A stretch of 51,184 nt of DNA from an uncultured Pseudomonadota bacterium (GTDB lineage Bacteria; Pseudomonadota; Alphaproteobacteria; UBA9219), in assembly GCA_903919315.1 (NCBI GenBank), contig CAIXHP010000016.1, positions 1 through 51,184 on the forward strand. Direction: 5' to 3'. Of this stretch, positions 17,795 through 28,678 are shown in pieces. Each line of letters starts with the position of its first letter. Within the stretch, counting starts at the first letter, position 1. The position numbers and the translations under genes are program-made. The notes beneath the pieces are model-generated. The model saw only the letters and a program-made list of their open reading frames with translations. It had not been told where the DNA came from and made no database searches.

Positions 17795-18718
17795 ATGACG
17801 TTTTCCGTTGCCGATGATCTTCAATCCGCTATGACGCAATGGGCGGCGTGGTTGCGGGATGAGCGGCGGGTTTCGCGGCATACGTTGGCTTCGTATCAAT
17901 ATGATCTCGCTGATCTTTTGCAGTTTCTCAACGCGTATCGCGGGAAGAGCGTTGCCTTGGCGGCGCTTGCCAACCTGACATTGACCGACTTCCGCGCGTG
18001 GCTGGCGCAGGGGGCGCATGACGACAAGCAGGCGGCTTCGCGGGCGCGGGCGGTGGCGGGAGTGCGGAATTTTTTCCGCTGGCTCGACCGCACCGGACAG
18101 CTGCACAACGCCGCCATCGACTTGCTGAAGACTCCGAAGACGGCGCGACGCTTGCCGCGTCCGGTTTCTGAGGACGGGGCGCAGGATATATTGGCGTTGG
18201 CCAAAAATGCGACGGAAGAGAATTGGGTCGGATTGCGCGACGAAGCGTTATTCACTTTGCTGTACGGCGCGGGGCTGCGTATCAGCGAAGCGCTGGCTTT
18301 GCGTCATGCCGATTTGACCACGCAGGATCGCCTCACCGTGACGGGCAAGGGCAACAAGCAGCGCAGCGTTCCACTCCTTCCTATCGTGCGCGAAAGTTTG
18401 GATCGTTACCTGAAAGCGTGTCCATATCCGGCGGAGGGATTCCTCTTTGTCGGAGCGCGTGGCGAGGTGTTAAATCCTGGCGTGGCGCAACGCCACTTGC
18501 GTTGCTTGCGGCGTTTGTTGAATTTGCCGGACACCGTCACGCCCCATGCCTTGCGCCACAGTTTCGCGACGCATCTGTTGGCATCCGGCGCAGACCTGCG
18601 AAGCTTGCAGGAACTGCTTGGCCACAGCTCACTTTCCACCACGCAGCTTTACACCAAGGTCGAGTCCGAGCAGCTGGCGCAAACCTACCGCGCGGCGCAC
18701 CCTCGCGCGAAGGTCTGA
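17795..18718 (+). CDS. xerC: tyrosine recombinase XerC
   Basis: 307 residues, the normal size, from ATG at 17795 (AAGGG nearby); an ATG at 17762 is an alternative. With XerD it resolves chromosome dimers at dif during division. The N-terminal SAM-like core-binding domain covers about 8-95, the catalytic domain about 120-300. All catalytic residues are visible: Arg162 in GAGLRISE, Lys185 in TGKGNKQR, His251 and Arg254 in HALRHSFATHLL, His277 in LLGHSS and the nucleophile Tyr286 in TQLYTKV. I call XerC rather than XerD from context (DUF484 and priA nearby). Convergent with lpdA, five bases apart. Confidence 0.9.
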   Translation: MTFSVADDLQSAMTQWAAWLRDERRVSRHTLASYQYDLADLLQFLNAYRGKSVALAALANLTLTDFRAWLAQGAHDDKQAASRARAVAGVRNFFRWLDRTGQLHNAAIDLLKTPKTARRLPRPVSEDGAQDILALAKNATEENWVGLRDEALFTLLYGAGLRISEALALRHADLTTQDRLTVTGKGNKQRSVPLLPIVRESLDRYLKACPYPAEGFLFVGARGEVLNPGVAQRHLRCLRRLLNLPDTVTPHALRHSFATHLLASGADLRSLQELLGHSSLSTTQLYTKVESEQLAQTYRAAHPRAKV

Positions 18719-18723
18719 TCGTA

Positions 18724-20127
18724 TCAGATATGCACCGCGCGGCCGTCGGCCGCGAGGGCGGCTTCTTTGATGGTTTCGTTGAGTGTGGGGTGGGCGTGGC
18801 TGGTGCGGTAGATGTCTTCGCAACTGGCGTTGAATTCCATCGCGAGGGCGAGACCGCCGATCATGGTTCCGGCATCTGGGCCGACGATGTGAGCGCCGAG
18901 GATGCGGTCGGTGGTCGAGTCCGCCAACAGTTTCACAAAGCCGTCGGTGTCGCTCATCGCGCGAGCGCGTCCGTTGGCGGAGAAGGGGAATTTGCCGACC
19001 TTGTACTTCACGCCTTCGCTGACCAGTTGTTCTTCGGTTTTGCCGATGAAGGCGACTTCGGGCCACGTGTAGACCACGCCGGGAATGGCGTTGTAGTTGA
19101 TGTGGCCGGTCTGGCCCGCCATCATCTCCACGCACACGACCCCTTCTTCTTCGGCTTTATGCGCCAGCATCGCGCCCGCGATCACGTCGCCGACGGCATA
19201 GATGCCTTTGACGTTGGTTTCAAAGCGATGATCGACGGCGATGCGCTGGCGTTCGTCGCGTTTGACACCAAGATTTTCCAGACCAAGCCCAGCCGTAAAG
19301 GGACGGCGGCCAATAGAAACAAGAACGGTTTCGGCTTGCAACGTTTCGGGCGAGCCACCCGTTGCCGCTTCAAGCGACAGGGTGACGCTTGCGCCTTCGT
19401 TCTTTGCTGCCGTGACTTTGCTGGCGAGCTTGAATTTCATGCCTTGCTTGGCGAGGATTTTTTGCGTCTGGTTGGCGACTTCGCCGTCGATGCCGGGGAG
19501 GATGCGGTCGAGGAATTCGATCACCGTCACTTCGGTGCCGAGGCGTTGCCAGACAGAGCCAAGTTCCAGCCCGATCACACCGCCGCCGATTACCACCATG
19601 CTCTTGGGCACGGCGGGAAGCGTGAGCGCTCCGGTCGAGGTCAGGATGCGCTTTTCATCGATGGTGACACCGTTGAGCGGCATGCTTTCCGAGCCGGTGG
19701 CGATCAGAACGCGGTCGGTGGTGTAGGTCAGGGTGCCTTGACCGCTGTCCACCGTGACTTGATTGGGGGCGGTGATGGTGCCCTTGCCGCGCAGCCAGTC
19801 GACTTTGTTCTTGCGGAACAGGTATGCGATGCCGTCGGTGTTGTCTTTGACCACCTTGTCCTTGTGCGCCATCATCGCCGCGAGGTCGAGGCTAACCGCG
19901 CCGACCTTCACCCCGTGATTGGCCAGACCGTGCAGCGCCTCGCTGTATTTCTCCGAGCTGGTGAGCAGCGCCTTGGAGGGGATGCAGCCGACATTGAGGC
20001 ATGTGCCGCCCAACGCGCCGCGCATTTCGACGCAGGCGACTTTCATGCCGAGCTGCGCGGCGCGGATGGCCGCGACATAGCCTCCGGGGCCGCCGCCAAT
20101 GACGATGAGATTGTAAGTGTTGCTCAT
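18724..20127 (-). CDS. lpdA: dihydrolipoyl dehydrogenase (E3)
   Basis: 467 residues. E3 re-oxidises dihydrolipoyl groups of the 2-oxoglutarate (and possibly pyruvate) dehydrogenase complex, passing electrons via FAD to NAD+. FAD-binding GGGPGGY lies at about 11-17, the redox disulfide is Cys43-Cys48 in GGTCLNVGCIPS, the NAD-binding GGGVIGLELGS is central, and the C-terminal HAHPTLNET carries the catalytic His-Glu pair. ATG at 20127 has AGGAAAC directly before it. Last gene of the sucAB-lpd group; 27 bases separate it from sucB. Confidence 0.95.
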   Translation of the reverse strand: MSNTYNLIVIGGGPGGYVAAIRAAQLGMKVACVEMRGALGGTCLNVGCIPSKALLTSSEKYSEALHGLANHGVKVGAVSLDLAAMMAHKDKVVKDNTDGIAYLFRKNKVDWLRGKGTITAPNQVTVDSGQGTLTYTTDRVLIATGSESMPLNGVTIDEKRILTSTGALTLPAVPKSMVVIGGGVIGLELGSVWQRLGTEVTVIEFLDRILPGIDGEVANQTQKILAKQGMKFKLASKVTAAKNEGASVTLSLEAATGGSPETLQAETVLVSIGRRPFTAGLGLENLGVKRDERQRIAVDHRFETNVKGIYAVGDVIAGAMLAHKAEEEGVVCVEMMAGQTGHINYNAIPGVVYTWPEVAFIGKTEEQLVSEGVKYKVGKFPFSANGRARAMSDTDGFVKLLADSTTDRILGAHIVGPDAGTMIGGLALAMEFNASCEDIYRTSHAHPTLNETIKEAALAADGRAVHI

Positions 20128-20154
20128 GTTTCCTGTCGGGGGATGGTGTGGGAC

Positions 20155-21396
20155 TCAGACGCCCAAAAGCAGGCGTTCGGGGTTCTCGACGAACTCCTTG
20201 ACCCGCGCGAGGAACGTCACCGCCTCGCGCCCGTCGATGACGCGATGGTCATAGCTGAGGGCGACGTACATCATGGGGCGCGCTTCGATCTTGCCGTTAA
20301 CGACGACCGCGCGTTCCTTGATCGCGTGCATGCCGAGAATGCCGGACTGCGGCGGATTCAGGATCGGCGTGGACATCAGCGAGCCATAGATGCCGCCGTT
20401 GGTGATGGTAAAGGTGCCGCCCGTCAATTCCGCCATCGACAGCTTGCCGTCGCGGGCGTGTTGGCCGAGTTCGCCGATGGCTTTCTCGATGTCGGCGAAA
20501 CCGCGCTTGTCCGCATCGCGCAAGACTGGAACGACGAGTCCTTGGGGCGTTCCGACGGCAACGCCAATGTCATAGTAGTTTTTGTAAACCAGATCGTCGC
20601 CGTCAATTTCGGCGTTCACGGCCGGAATTTCCTTAAGCGCCTGCACGCAGGCTTTCACGAAAAAGGACATGAAGCCAAGTTTCACGCCGTTTTTCTTCTC
20701 AAACGCATCCTTGTGCTGGGCTCGGAGCGCCATCACGTTGCTCATGTCCACTTCGTTGAACGTGGTCAGCATGGCGGCGGTGTTTTGCGCCTCTTTGAGG
20801 CGTTCGGCGATGCGTTGGCGTAGGCGAGTCATGCGGATGCGTTCTTCTTCGGCAACGCGCGGGCGCGGCCCCAGCGTTGATGGACGCGAGGTCGTCGGCG
20901 CGGCAGAGGATGTCATGCCTAAAACATCTTCCTTCGTCACGCGTCCATCGCGTCCGGTACCCTTGATTTCATAGGGGTTCAACCCGCGATCTTCGGCTTG
21001 TTTCCGAGCGGAGGGCATCAGCATGGCGGCGATACCTGTTGTTGGTGCGGCCATGGGGGGCGCGGCGGGAGTTGTGGGTAGGGCGAGCGGCGGCGGGCTG
21101 GCGGGCTGCAGCGCGGGGGCGCTCGACGTGGCGGGCTTTGCCACAGCGGCTCCGGCGGCACCTTCGGCGATAAGGCCGAGGACAGCGCCGACATTGACCT
21201 TGCAGCCGGGCGGAGCCTTGATCTCGCTGAGCGTGCCAGCGGCACGCGCGTTGACTTCGAGCGTGACCTTGTCGGTTTCCAGCTCAACAAGAGGTTCGTC
21301 CATGCGCACGATGTCGCCGACAGCCTTGAGCCATTTGGCGACGGTGGCTTCGGAAACGGATTCGCCCATCGGGGGGACGACGATTTGCGTGGTCAT
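20155..21396 (-). CDS. sucB: 2-oxoglutarate dehydrogenase E2, dihydrolipoyl succinyltransferase
   Basis: 413 residues, one lipoyl domain. Order: lipoyl domain (1-75) with lipoylated Lys43 in ETDKVTLE, Ala/Pro-rich linker (about 78-120), E1/E3-binding domain (about 122-160, [12 protein letters not shown]), then the catalytic acyltransferase core with His384 and Asp388 in [12 protein letters not shown]. It transfers succinyl groups to CoA in the TCA cycle. The lipoyl sequence and the position right after sucA support the succinyl rather than the acetyl form. ATG at 21396 has GAGGCG upstream. Confidence 0.95.
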   Translation of the reverse strand: MTTQIVVPPMGESVSEATVAKWLKAVGDIVRMDEPLVELETDKVTLEVNARAAGTLSEIKAPPGCKVNVGAVLGLIAEGAAGAAVAKPATSSAPALQPASPPPLALPTTPAAPPMAAPTTGIAAMLMPSARKQAEDRGLNPYEIKGTGRDGRVTKEDVLGMTSSAAPTTSRPSTLGPRPRVAEEERIRMTRLRQRIAERLKEAQNTAAMLTTFNEVDMSNVMALRAQHKDAFEKKNGVKLGFMSFFVKACVQALKEIPAVNAEIDGDDLVYKNYYDIGVAVGTPQGLVVPVLRDADKRGFADIEKAIGELGQHARDGKLSMAELTGGTFTITNGGIYGSLMSTPILNPPQSGILGMHAIKERAVVVNGKIEARPMMYVALSYDHRVIDGREAVTFLARVKEFVENPERLLLGV

Positions 21397-21453
21397 GGTG
21401 CGCCTCGGTTCATCGGGGGATTCGTTCCAGAGTATCGTTCTTCATAGACGAAA

Positions 21454-24303
21454 TCAGCCGACAGTTAAAGCCTTCTCCACCAGTTCGTCCTGTTGCGCGT
21501 TGTGCTTTTTCAGCGAGCCGGAGGCGGTCGAGGCCGAGGCGTTACGGCCGACATAGACGGGCCGCTTGCACTTGTGGTCGATGGCCGTCAGGACGGCTTC
21601 GAGACGACGGTCGAGGAAGCTCCAAGCCCCCATGTTTTCCGGCTCTTCCTGACACCAAACAACGTCCGCCTTGGAATAGCGTGCCAGTTCCTTGGCGAGT
21701 GGCTTGTCGGGGAAGGGGTAGAATTGTTCCAACCGGACAATGGCGACATCCGTGATTTTTTTCACCTCCCTTGCTGCCAGCAGGTCGTAATAGACCTTGC
21801 CGCCGCACAACACGACGCGGCGGATTTTGCGGTCGTCAGCCAGATTCGCGACGGCTTCGGGAATCACGCGCAGGAATGTCGTACCGGTTTGCAGTTCGCT
21901 CAGCTGCGACACGCAGAGCTTATGGCGCAGCAACGATTTCGGAGTCATCAGGATCAGCGGCTTGCGGAAGTTGCGCTTGATCTGGCGGCGCAGGATGTGG
22001 AAATAGTTCGCGGGTGTCGAGCAGTTGGCGACTTGCCAGTTATCGTCGCCGCACAATTGCAGGTAACGCTCCAGCCGCGCCGAGGAATGCTCCGGCCCTT
22101 GGCCTTCGTAGCCGTGGGGAAGCAGGAGCGTGAGGCCGGACATGCGCAGCCATTTGCATTCGGCGGAGGCGATGAATTGGTCGATCATGACCTGCGCTCC
22201 GTTGGCGAAGTCGCCGAACTGGCCTTCCCAGCATACGAGGGCGTTCGGTTCCGCCAGCGAATAGCCATAGTCGAAACCCATCACCGCCAATTCGGACAGG
22301 GGGCTGTCATGCACCTCAAAGTTGGCCTGTTGGGCGCGTAGGCCGTTCAGCGGCACGCAGCGTTGCTCGGTCGCTTGATCATAGAGGACGCAATGCCGCT
22401 GCGAGAAGGTGCCGCGCCCGCAATCTTGACCGGACAGGCGCACATGGGTGCCTTCTGTGACCAACGTTCCAAAGGCGAGAGCTTCCGCCGTCGCCCAGTC
22501 GAGGCCTTGGCCGGAGTCGATCATCGCGCGTTTGGCTTCGAGCTGTTTGGCGATTTTGGGGTTGATGTTAAAGCCTTCGGGAACGCGGGCGATGTTGAGG
22601 CCGATTTCACGCAGGATGGCGGGGTCAACGCCGGTGTCGCCGCTGCGCTCTTCGCCCGACGCGATGTCGAACCCGCTCCAGCGGTCTTCCAGCCAATCGG
22701 CTTTGCGCGGCGTGTAGGTCGTGGAGGCCAAAAAGTCTTGTTCCATTTTTGCGAGGAAGTCGCTTTGAATCTTTTCGGCTTCGGCGGCGGTGAGAGTGCC
22801 TTCGGCAATCAGTTTTTGGGCGTAGAGTTCGCGCGTGGTCGGCTGATCTTTGATCTTTTGATACATGACGGGCAGCGTGAACGCGGGCTCGTCGCTCTCG
22901 TTGTGGCCGTGGCGGCGGTAGCACACCATGTCGATCACAACGTCTTTATGGAACATCTGCCGGAACGCGGCGGCCATTTGCGCTATACGCAGGACGGCTT
23001 CGACATCGTCGCCGTTCACATGGAAAATCGGCGCTTGGATCATTTTGGCAACATCGGTGCAATAGACGCCGGAGCGCGAATATTGCGGGCTGGTGGTGAA
23101 GCCCACCTGATTGTTGACAACGACGTGCATTGTGCCGCCGGTCGAGTAGCCGCGCAATTCCGACAGCATGAGGGTTTCCGCCACGATTCCTTGGCCCGCC
23201 ATCGCGGCATCGCCGTGGATCAACAGGCCCATGACCTGATCGCGCGCTTCGCTGCTGATGGGGCCGCCGCTTGTGCGTTGCCGTTGCTTGGCGCGGACGC
23301 GGCCCATGACGACCGGGTTGACGAATTCGAGATGCGACGGGTTGGCGTTCATGGTGAGGTGAACGGACTCGCCGTTGAACAAGCGGTTGGTCGATGCGCC
23401 GAGGTGATACTTCACGTCGCCGGAGCCTTGAAAACTGTTCGGGTTGGGCGACGCGCCCTGAAATTCGGCGAAGATGGCGGCAAAGGGCTTGTTGAGGAAG
23501 TTGGTCAGGACGTTGAGCCGTCCGCGATGCGCCATCCCAATGACGACTTCGCGCAGACCCAGCGGCACGCCGTGCGCGATGAGAGCCTCAAGCGCCGGGA
23601 TCATGGTTTCCCCGCCTTCGAGCCCGAAGCGTTTGGTGCCGGGGAACTTCACCTGAAGGAATCGCTCAAAGGACTCCGCAGCCGTCAGACGTTCCAGCGC
23701 GTTGATTTTCGTCGCTTTGTCGAAGGCCGGTTGGTTTTGATCCGCCTCGACATGATCGCGAATCCAGCGGCGCTGGTCGGGATCTTGGACATGCATAAAC
23801 TCGACCCCGATGGAGCGGCAGTAGGTCTTGTCGAGAATAGCCATGATCTGGCGGATCGTGGCGGTTTGCAGGCCGAGCGCACCGTCAATGAAGATGGGGC
23901 GGTCGTAATCGTCAGGCGCGAAGCCATAGTTCTTGGGGTCAAATTCGGCGTAATAGGGCGCTGGCGCGATGCCCAGCGGGTCGAGCTTTGCCAGCAGATG
24001 GCCGCGCAGGCGATAGGTGCGGATCAGCGACAAGGCGCGGAGGCTGTCGCGCGGCGCGTTTACGGGTGAGGTGGCTTCGGTCGTGGAGACGACTCCGTTG
24101 CGGATGACCTTTTTTGCGCTTCCGGGCGACCAACTCGCGCCGCGCTGTTCCTGCAACATGCCGCGCGCGTCGTCGTGCAGTTCGGCAAAAAACGTGCGCC
24201 ACGTCGGATCCACCGAGGCGGGGTCTTCGGCATAACGCGCGTACAGCTCGGCGATAAAATCCGCGTTGGCGCTGTTCAGGAAGGATAGGGCTTCAAGCGT
24301 CAT
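21454..24303 (-). CDS. sucA: 2-oxoglutarate dehydrogenase E1
   Basis: 949 residues from ATG at 24303 (an in-frame TTG lies four codons earlier), close to the usual 930-990. It decarboxylates 2-oxoglutarate with thiamine diphosphate and loads succinyl groups onto the E2 lipoyl arm. Visible: the N-terminal helix with FIAELYARY that contacts E2, GMAHRGRLNVL, the ThDP/Mg site around HGDAAMAGQGIVAET and VVNNQVGFTTSP, RHGHNESDEP, and the C-terminal GQFGDFANGAQ and GYEGQGPEHSSARLER motifs. sucB follows after 57 bases. A 149-base gap separates it from the upstream ATPase gene; I see no clear promoter in it. Confidence 0.96.
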   Translation of the reverse strand: MTLEALSFLNSANADFIAELYARYAEDPASVDPTWRTFFAELHDDARGMLQEQRGASWSPGSAKKVIRNGVVSTTEATSPVNAPRDSLRALSLIRTYRLRGHLLAKLDPLGIAPAPYYAEFDPKNYGFAPDDYDRPIFIDGALGLQTATIRQIMAILDKTYCRSIGVEFMHVQDPDQRRWIRDHVEADQNQPAFDKATKINALERLTAAESFERFLQVKFPGTKRFGLEGGETMIPALEALIAHGVPLGLREVVIGMAHRGRLNVLTNFLNKPFAAIFAEFQGASPNPNSFQGSGDVKYHLGASTNRLFNGESVHLTMNANPSHLEFVNPVVMGRVRAKQRQRTSGGPISSEARDQVMGLLIHGDAAMAGQGIVAETLMLSELRGYSTGGTMHVVVNNQVGFTTSPQYSRSGVYCTDVAKMIQAPIFHVNGDDVEAVLRIAQMAAAFRQMFHKDVVIDMVCYRRHGHNESDEPAFTLPVMYQKIKDQPTTRELYAQKLIAEGTLTAAEAEKIQSDFLAKMEQDFLASTTYTPRKADWLEDRWSGFDIASGEERSGDTGVDPAILREIGLNIARVPEGFNINPKIAKQLEAKRAMIDSGQGLDWATAEALAFGTLVTEGTHVRLSGQDCGRGTFSQRHCVLYDQATEQRCVPLNGLRAQQANFEVHDSPLSELAVMGFDYGYSLAEPNALVCWEGQFGDFANGAQVMIDQFIASAECKWLRMSGLTLLLPHGYEGQGPEHSSARLERYLQLCGDDNWQVANCSTPANYFHILRRQIKRNFRKPLILMTPKSLLRHKLCVSQLSELQTGTTFLRVIPEAVANLADDRKIRRVVLCGGKVYYDLLAAREVKKITDVAIVRLEQFYPFPDKPLAKELARYSKADVVWCQEEPENMGAWSFLDRRLEAVLTAIDHKCKRPVYVGRNASASTASGSLKKHNAQQDELVEKALTVG

Positions 24304-24452
24304 GATGAATGGCAACCGCAGGTGGTCGCCCCTCTGGAAAGGACTGTGATGTCAAGCGGCTCGCGGCATGGCCAACCTATGTGGCTCACGCAATCATAGA
24401 GCATCCGAGGCGCTTGTTAAGTTCTTTTTGGAAGAACGTGACGGTACGTCGG

Positions 24453-25430
24453 TCAGTTCGCGTTCCCGTTGTCGCGGAAAATCTTTCCGGTTTGCATCAG
24501 CAACGCGGATTGTTGATCGACAAAGGTTCGGGTTTGTCCGATTTTTTTGTCGCGGATGCAGGCGCGGAACGGCGAGGCGTGGTTGGATGGATCCGTGATG
24601 TAGAAATGCGCCTTGAGGCCTATCGGCGTGATGGTTTGATGGATGATCGCCGCCAGACCTGTCGCCAGAAGGAGCGTGGCCCTGTCGCCCAAGGCTTGCT
24701 CAGCAAGTTGCAGCACGCCTTCAAGCGCCTCTTCGACACTGCCCGCGTGGACGGTGGTGATGACAAGATGGCCGGAGGTCGCCGCGCGGAGCAACTGGTT
24801 CGCGGCATCGGGCGTGCGGATCTCGCCGACGAAGATATAGCGCGGATGCCAGCGCAAGCTGCGTTTGAGCATGTCCGACCACTCGTGGTCTTCGCGGACT
24901 TCGATTTGATAACAGGTGCCGCTGTGGCCGCGACGGCCCTCCAGATTGTATTCGACGGGGTCTTCGATGCTGAAGGCTACGCCGCCGTACATGTTGAGGT
25001 ATTCGCTGAGCAGCGACGATGCCGTGGTCGTCTTGCCCTGTCCGGTCGCGCCGCAGAGAAGGATCAGGCCGCCGCGTTGGCCCAAGGCGCGTAAATGCGG
25101 GAGGAGGGCAGGCAGGAAACCCAGTTTGTCGAGCGGCGGCGGGACATCGCTGATTTTGCGCAGCGAGGCCCACAACAGGCCGCCTGCCGTTCGCACCTTG
25201 GCAGCGCGTAGTCGCAGGCCGTTGTACGTCATGCCCATTTCATCATCTTTGAAATGGTCGCGAAGAAATTTTACCAGCGCATCGACATCTTCCTGAAACT
25301 CCTCCGGAATATTGATGTCCTGTTCTTGAATTTTTCCGGTCGAAGATTTGTTGTAGTGCGCCTGACCATCGCCCTCCAGACAGACGTAGAGGTCGACGAA
25401 TTCCATCTCGCTAAGCTTGCGCGGTTCCAT
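24453..25430 (-). CDS. secretion/pilus-type ATPase (PilT/DotB-like) in the suc cluster
   Basis: 325 residues from ATG at 25430, chosen for the near-perfect GGAGGA site four bases upstream. It belongs to the type II/IV secretion ATPase family, hexameric motors for pilus retraction or conjugation-like transfer. Motifs: Walker A GATGQGKTT (127-135), Asp box FSIEDPVEY (about 153-161), Walker B YIFVGEIRT (about 198-206), and His box SGHLVITTVHAGS (about 219-231). The N-terminal domain (1-115) is shorter and more divergent than PilT, closer in feel to DotB/TraJ. No pilus or secretion genes are nearby; it sits between sucD and sucA on the same strand, 89 bases after sucD. Its partner machine must be elsewhere. 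Confidence 0.85.
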   Translation of the reverse strand: MEPRKLSEMEFVDLYVCLEGDGQAHYNKSSTGKIQEQDINIPEEFQEDVDALVKFLRDHFKDDEMGMTYNGLRLRAAKVRTAGGLLWASLRKISDVPPPLDKLGFLPALLPHLRALGQRGGLILLCGATGQGKTTTASSLLSEYLNMYGGVAFSIEDPVEYNLEGRRGHSGTCYQIEVREDHEWSDMLKRSLRWHPRYIFVGEIRTPDAANQLLRAATSGHLVITTVHAGSVEEALEGVLQLAEQALGDRATLLLATGLAAIIHQTITPIGLKAHFYITDPSNHASPFRACIRDKKIGQTRTFVDQQSALLMQTGKIFRDNGNAN

Positions 25431-25441
25431 GCTTCCTCCAC

Positions 25442-25457
25442 TATCCGGCAACGGATA
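25442..25457 (-). promoter_or_regulatory. small hairpin just upstream of the ATPase ribosome-binding site
   Basis: TATCCG and CGGATA form a perfect six-base-pair stem with a four-base loop. On the minus strand it ends just before the GGAGGA ribosome-binding site of the secretion-type ATPase gene. It could mark an RNA processing end or tune translation; with no T-run it is not a standard terminator. Confidence 0.35.
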
Positions 25458-25519
25458 AAGACAATATGATATTGCTATCAGTTCCCGCCATTTCGGTCAA
25501 AACCTTGCGGATACGGGGG

Positions 25520-26395
25520 TCAGGCCGCCATAGCCTTGAGCATGGTGGTTCCCAGCGCGGCAGGGCTTTCCGCGACATGGATGCCTGCCGAACGCAGGGC
25601 TTCCATCTTGTCCTTGGCGGTGCCTTTGCCGCCGGAGATGATGGCCCCGGCGTGGCCCATGCGCCGACCCGGAGGAGCCGTGACTCCCGCGATAAAGCCG
25701 ACCATGGGCTTTTTATGCTTGCTGCTCTTGTAAAAGGCGGCGGCTTCTTCTTCGGCGGAACCGCCGATTTCGCCGATCATGATGATGCCCTGCGTCTCGT
25801 CGTCCGCAAGGAACATATCGAGGCAGTCGACGAAGTTGGTGCCGTTGACGGGATCGCCGCCGATGCCGATGCAGGTCGTCTGGCCGAGGCCCACCGCCGT
25901 GGTCTGCGCCACGGCTTCATAGGTGAGGGTGCCGGAACGCGACACGATCGCGATTTTGCCGCGTTTGTGGATGTGGCCGGGCATGATGCCGATCTTGCAT
26001 TCGCCGGGCGTGATGATGCCGGGGCAGTTCGGGCCGATCAGGCGTGTCTTGGAGCCTTGCAGCGCGCGCTTGACCATCACCATGTCGAGGACGGGCAGCC
26101 CTTCGGTGATGCAAACCACCAACGGGATTTCCGCCGCGATGGCTTCCAGAATGGCATCGGCGGCATAGGGCGGCGGCACATAGATGACTGAGGCGTTGGC
26201 CCCCGTCTTGGCGACAGCCTCCGCCACGGTGTCGAACACAGGGCGGTCGAGATGCTTGGTGCCGCCCTTGCCCGGAGTCACGCCGCCCACCATCTGGGTG
26301 CCATAGGCGATGGCCTGCTCAGAATGGAACGTGCCCTGCGAGCCGGTGAAGCCCTGACAGATGACTTTGGTGTCTTTGTTGACGAGTACGGCCAT
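25520..26395 (-). CDS. sucD: succinyl-CoA synthetase alpha subunit
   Basis: 291 residues, normal length. It carries the CoA-binding Rossmann domain (N-terminal, [16 protein letters not shown]) and the phosphorylated histidine His248 in [21 protein letters not shown] and [10 protein letters not shown] are conserved ligand-binding stretches. With SucC it converts succinyl-CoA to succinate, making ATP or GTP. It starts one base after the sucC stop (TAACATG), indicating coupled translation. Confidence 0.97.
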   Translation of the reverse strand: MAVLVNKDTKVICQGFTGSQGTFHSEQAIAYGTQMVGGVTPGKGGTKHLDRPVFDTVAEAVAKTGANASVIYVPPPYAADAILEAIAAEIPLVVCITEGLPVLDMVMVKRALQGSKTRLIGPNCPGIITPGECKIGIMPGHIHKRGKIAIVSRSGTLTYEAVAQTTAVGLGQTTCIGIGGDPVNGTNFVDCLDMFLADDETQGIIMIGEIGGSAEEEAAAFYKSSKHKKPMVGFIAGVTAPPGRRMGHAGAIISGGKGTAKDKMEALRSAGIHVAESPAALGTTMLKAMAA

Positions 26396-26396
26396 G

Positions 26397-27581
<1,185 letters not shown>

Positions 27582-27642
27582 TATGAGGATCCGGCATGAG
27601 GGGTTGGGACGGGCAGGTCTTGGTTAACGCAGCATACGCAAA

Positions 27643-27671
27643 GGATTAGCCTTTTTCGCCCTGTGCTTCAA
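27643..27671 (-). promoter_or_regulatory. candidate promoter for the suc cluster
   Basis: On the minus strand TTGAAG (27666-27671) and TAATCC (27643-27648) are 17 bases apart, about 60 bases before sucC. The match to the sigma-70 consensus is partial. Confidence 0.25.
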
Positions 27672-27701
27672 GGCAGCTTTTTGGCGCAAGTTGTTGGCGG
27701 A

Positions 27702-27730
27702 TTGACCTATACACCCTGATTTGTTAACAA
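27702..27730 (+). promoter_or_regulatory. candidate promoter for the exported protein gene
   Basis: TTGACC (27702-27707) and TAACAA (27725-27730) are 17 bases apart, about 38 bases before the ATG at 27769. The -35 match is good and the -10 match weak. Confidence 0.3.
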
Positions 27731-27768
27731 AATGTGCAATTCAACACTTTGAACGGGAGGTTTTTGTG

Positions 27769-28596
27769 ATGGGAGTCATTCAGAAAACATTTAAGGGTGC
27801 CGCACTTGCCTTGTTAACAGCGGCTTCTGCGCACGGCGCTCCGTTGCCTGATGCCGGACTGATCACGACCTATGATCCGCCAACCCGCGAGTCGGCATCC
27901 TCCGCGAAGATTGTCCTTAATTGGTCGACCTGTGGACAAACGGATAAGTACAGCGGTTGTTTCGCTGGAGGGAAGCTTGGGCCTTTCGTCAATCCATGCT
28001 CAATGATTGAAAGCGGAAATACGCTCGTTGGAACGAATGTTGTCGCAAGCAAACTTTATGTCGTGGATGCCGGTGATGGCACGACTCTTGTTAAAGTGCA
28101 TCAGTTCAACAAAAGGACGACTGTTGTCGATAGCTTTGCCAGCGTGACGTATACGCCGGGCATCGTGACATCCTTGCCTGCCGAAATTAAGGGCGGTGCT
28201 GTTAAGTGCTTTGTTGGTTCCAGCAGTCCAACGCTTTTTGTATCCACGAGTAAAAGTTATGTGGCCGCTGCGGTCGATAAGAAGACGGGGGTGGTTGTAG
28301 ATCAGGTGGGCGGTTTTTCGCCCGCCATTCGCGTGACCGGGATGACGACGGACCAGCGAGGATACGTGAATATCAATTTTGGTGTAGGGTTGAATACCGG
28401 ATTTTATACCTATGGCCCGAATGGTAGCCTCGTGCAAGACGGCGGGGGATTGCAATTGCTTCCGAATAGCCGAACCGGCGTAGCCCTGCCTGCTGTACCC
28501 GCTATTGGCCAGACAGCCGTGTCCGCCGATGCCCAGCGCGCCCAGCGTCCGAGAACGGTTTATGGAGATCCTTATAAGACGTTTGTAATGGACTAA
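27769..28596 (+). CDS. exported protein, function unknown
   Basis: 275 residues from ATG at 27769, with GGGAGG eight bases upstream; an upstream TTG in frame is not supported. A Sec signal peptide (about 1-23, ending near AHGAP) sends it to the periplasm or outside. The mature protein is rich in Gly, Thr, Val and Ser with alternating hydrophobic residues, suggesting beta structure, and has four cysteines that could form disulfides. I recognise no family. It lies alone between the divergent suc cluster and rpoB, where ribosomal protein genes often precede rpoB. Base use is more AT-rich than in rpoB. Confidence 0.7.
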   Translation: MGVIQKTFKGAALALLTAASAHGAPLPDAGLITTYDPPTRESASSAKIVLNWSTCGQTDKYSGCFAGGKLGPFVNPCSMIESGNTLVGTNVVASKLYVVDAGDGTTLVKVHQFNKRTTVVDSFASVTYTPGIVTSLPAEIKGGAVKCFVGSSSPTLFVSTSKSYVAAAVDKKTGVVVDQVGGFSPAIRVTGMTTDQRGYVNINFGVGLNTGFYTYGPNGSLVQDGGGLQLLPNSRTGVALPAVPAIGQTAVSADAQRAQRPRTVYGDPYKTFVMD

Positions 28597-28621
28597 CCCA
28601 CCGCGCAATATCGGCCTTTCT

Positions 28622-28657
28622 CACCCCGGTTCATGCCTGACGGCATGGGCTGGGGTG
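28622..28657 (+). terminator. hairpin after the exported protein gene
   Basis: CACCCCGG-TTCATGCC pairs with GGCATGG-GCTGGGGTG around a TGAC loop, giving a long stem with small internal mismatches, 26 bases after the stop. No T-run follows, so it may be a terminator of the non-classical kind or an RNA-protecting stem. Confidence 0.4.
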
Positions 28658-28678
28658 TAAGCTGATTGATGGCGCGAT

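Noticed and set aside
18223-20823. 866-codon open frame opposite lpdA and sucB
   Set aside because: Shadow of two well-supported enzymes; it also crosses the xerC end in another frame.
22363-24069. 568-codon open frame opposite sucA
   Set aside because: Shadow frame with no recognisable protein features.
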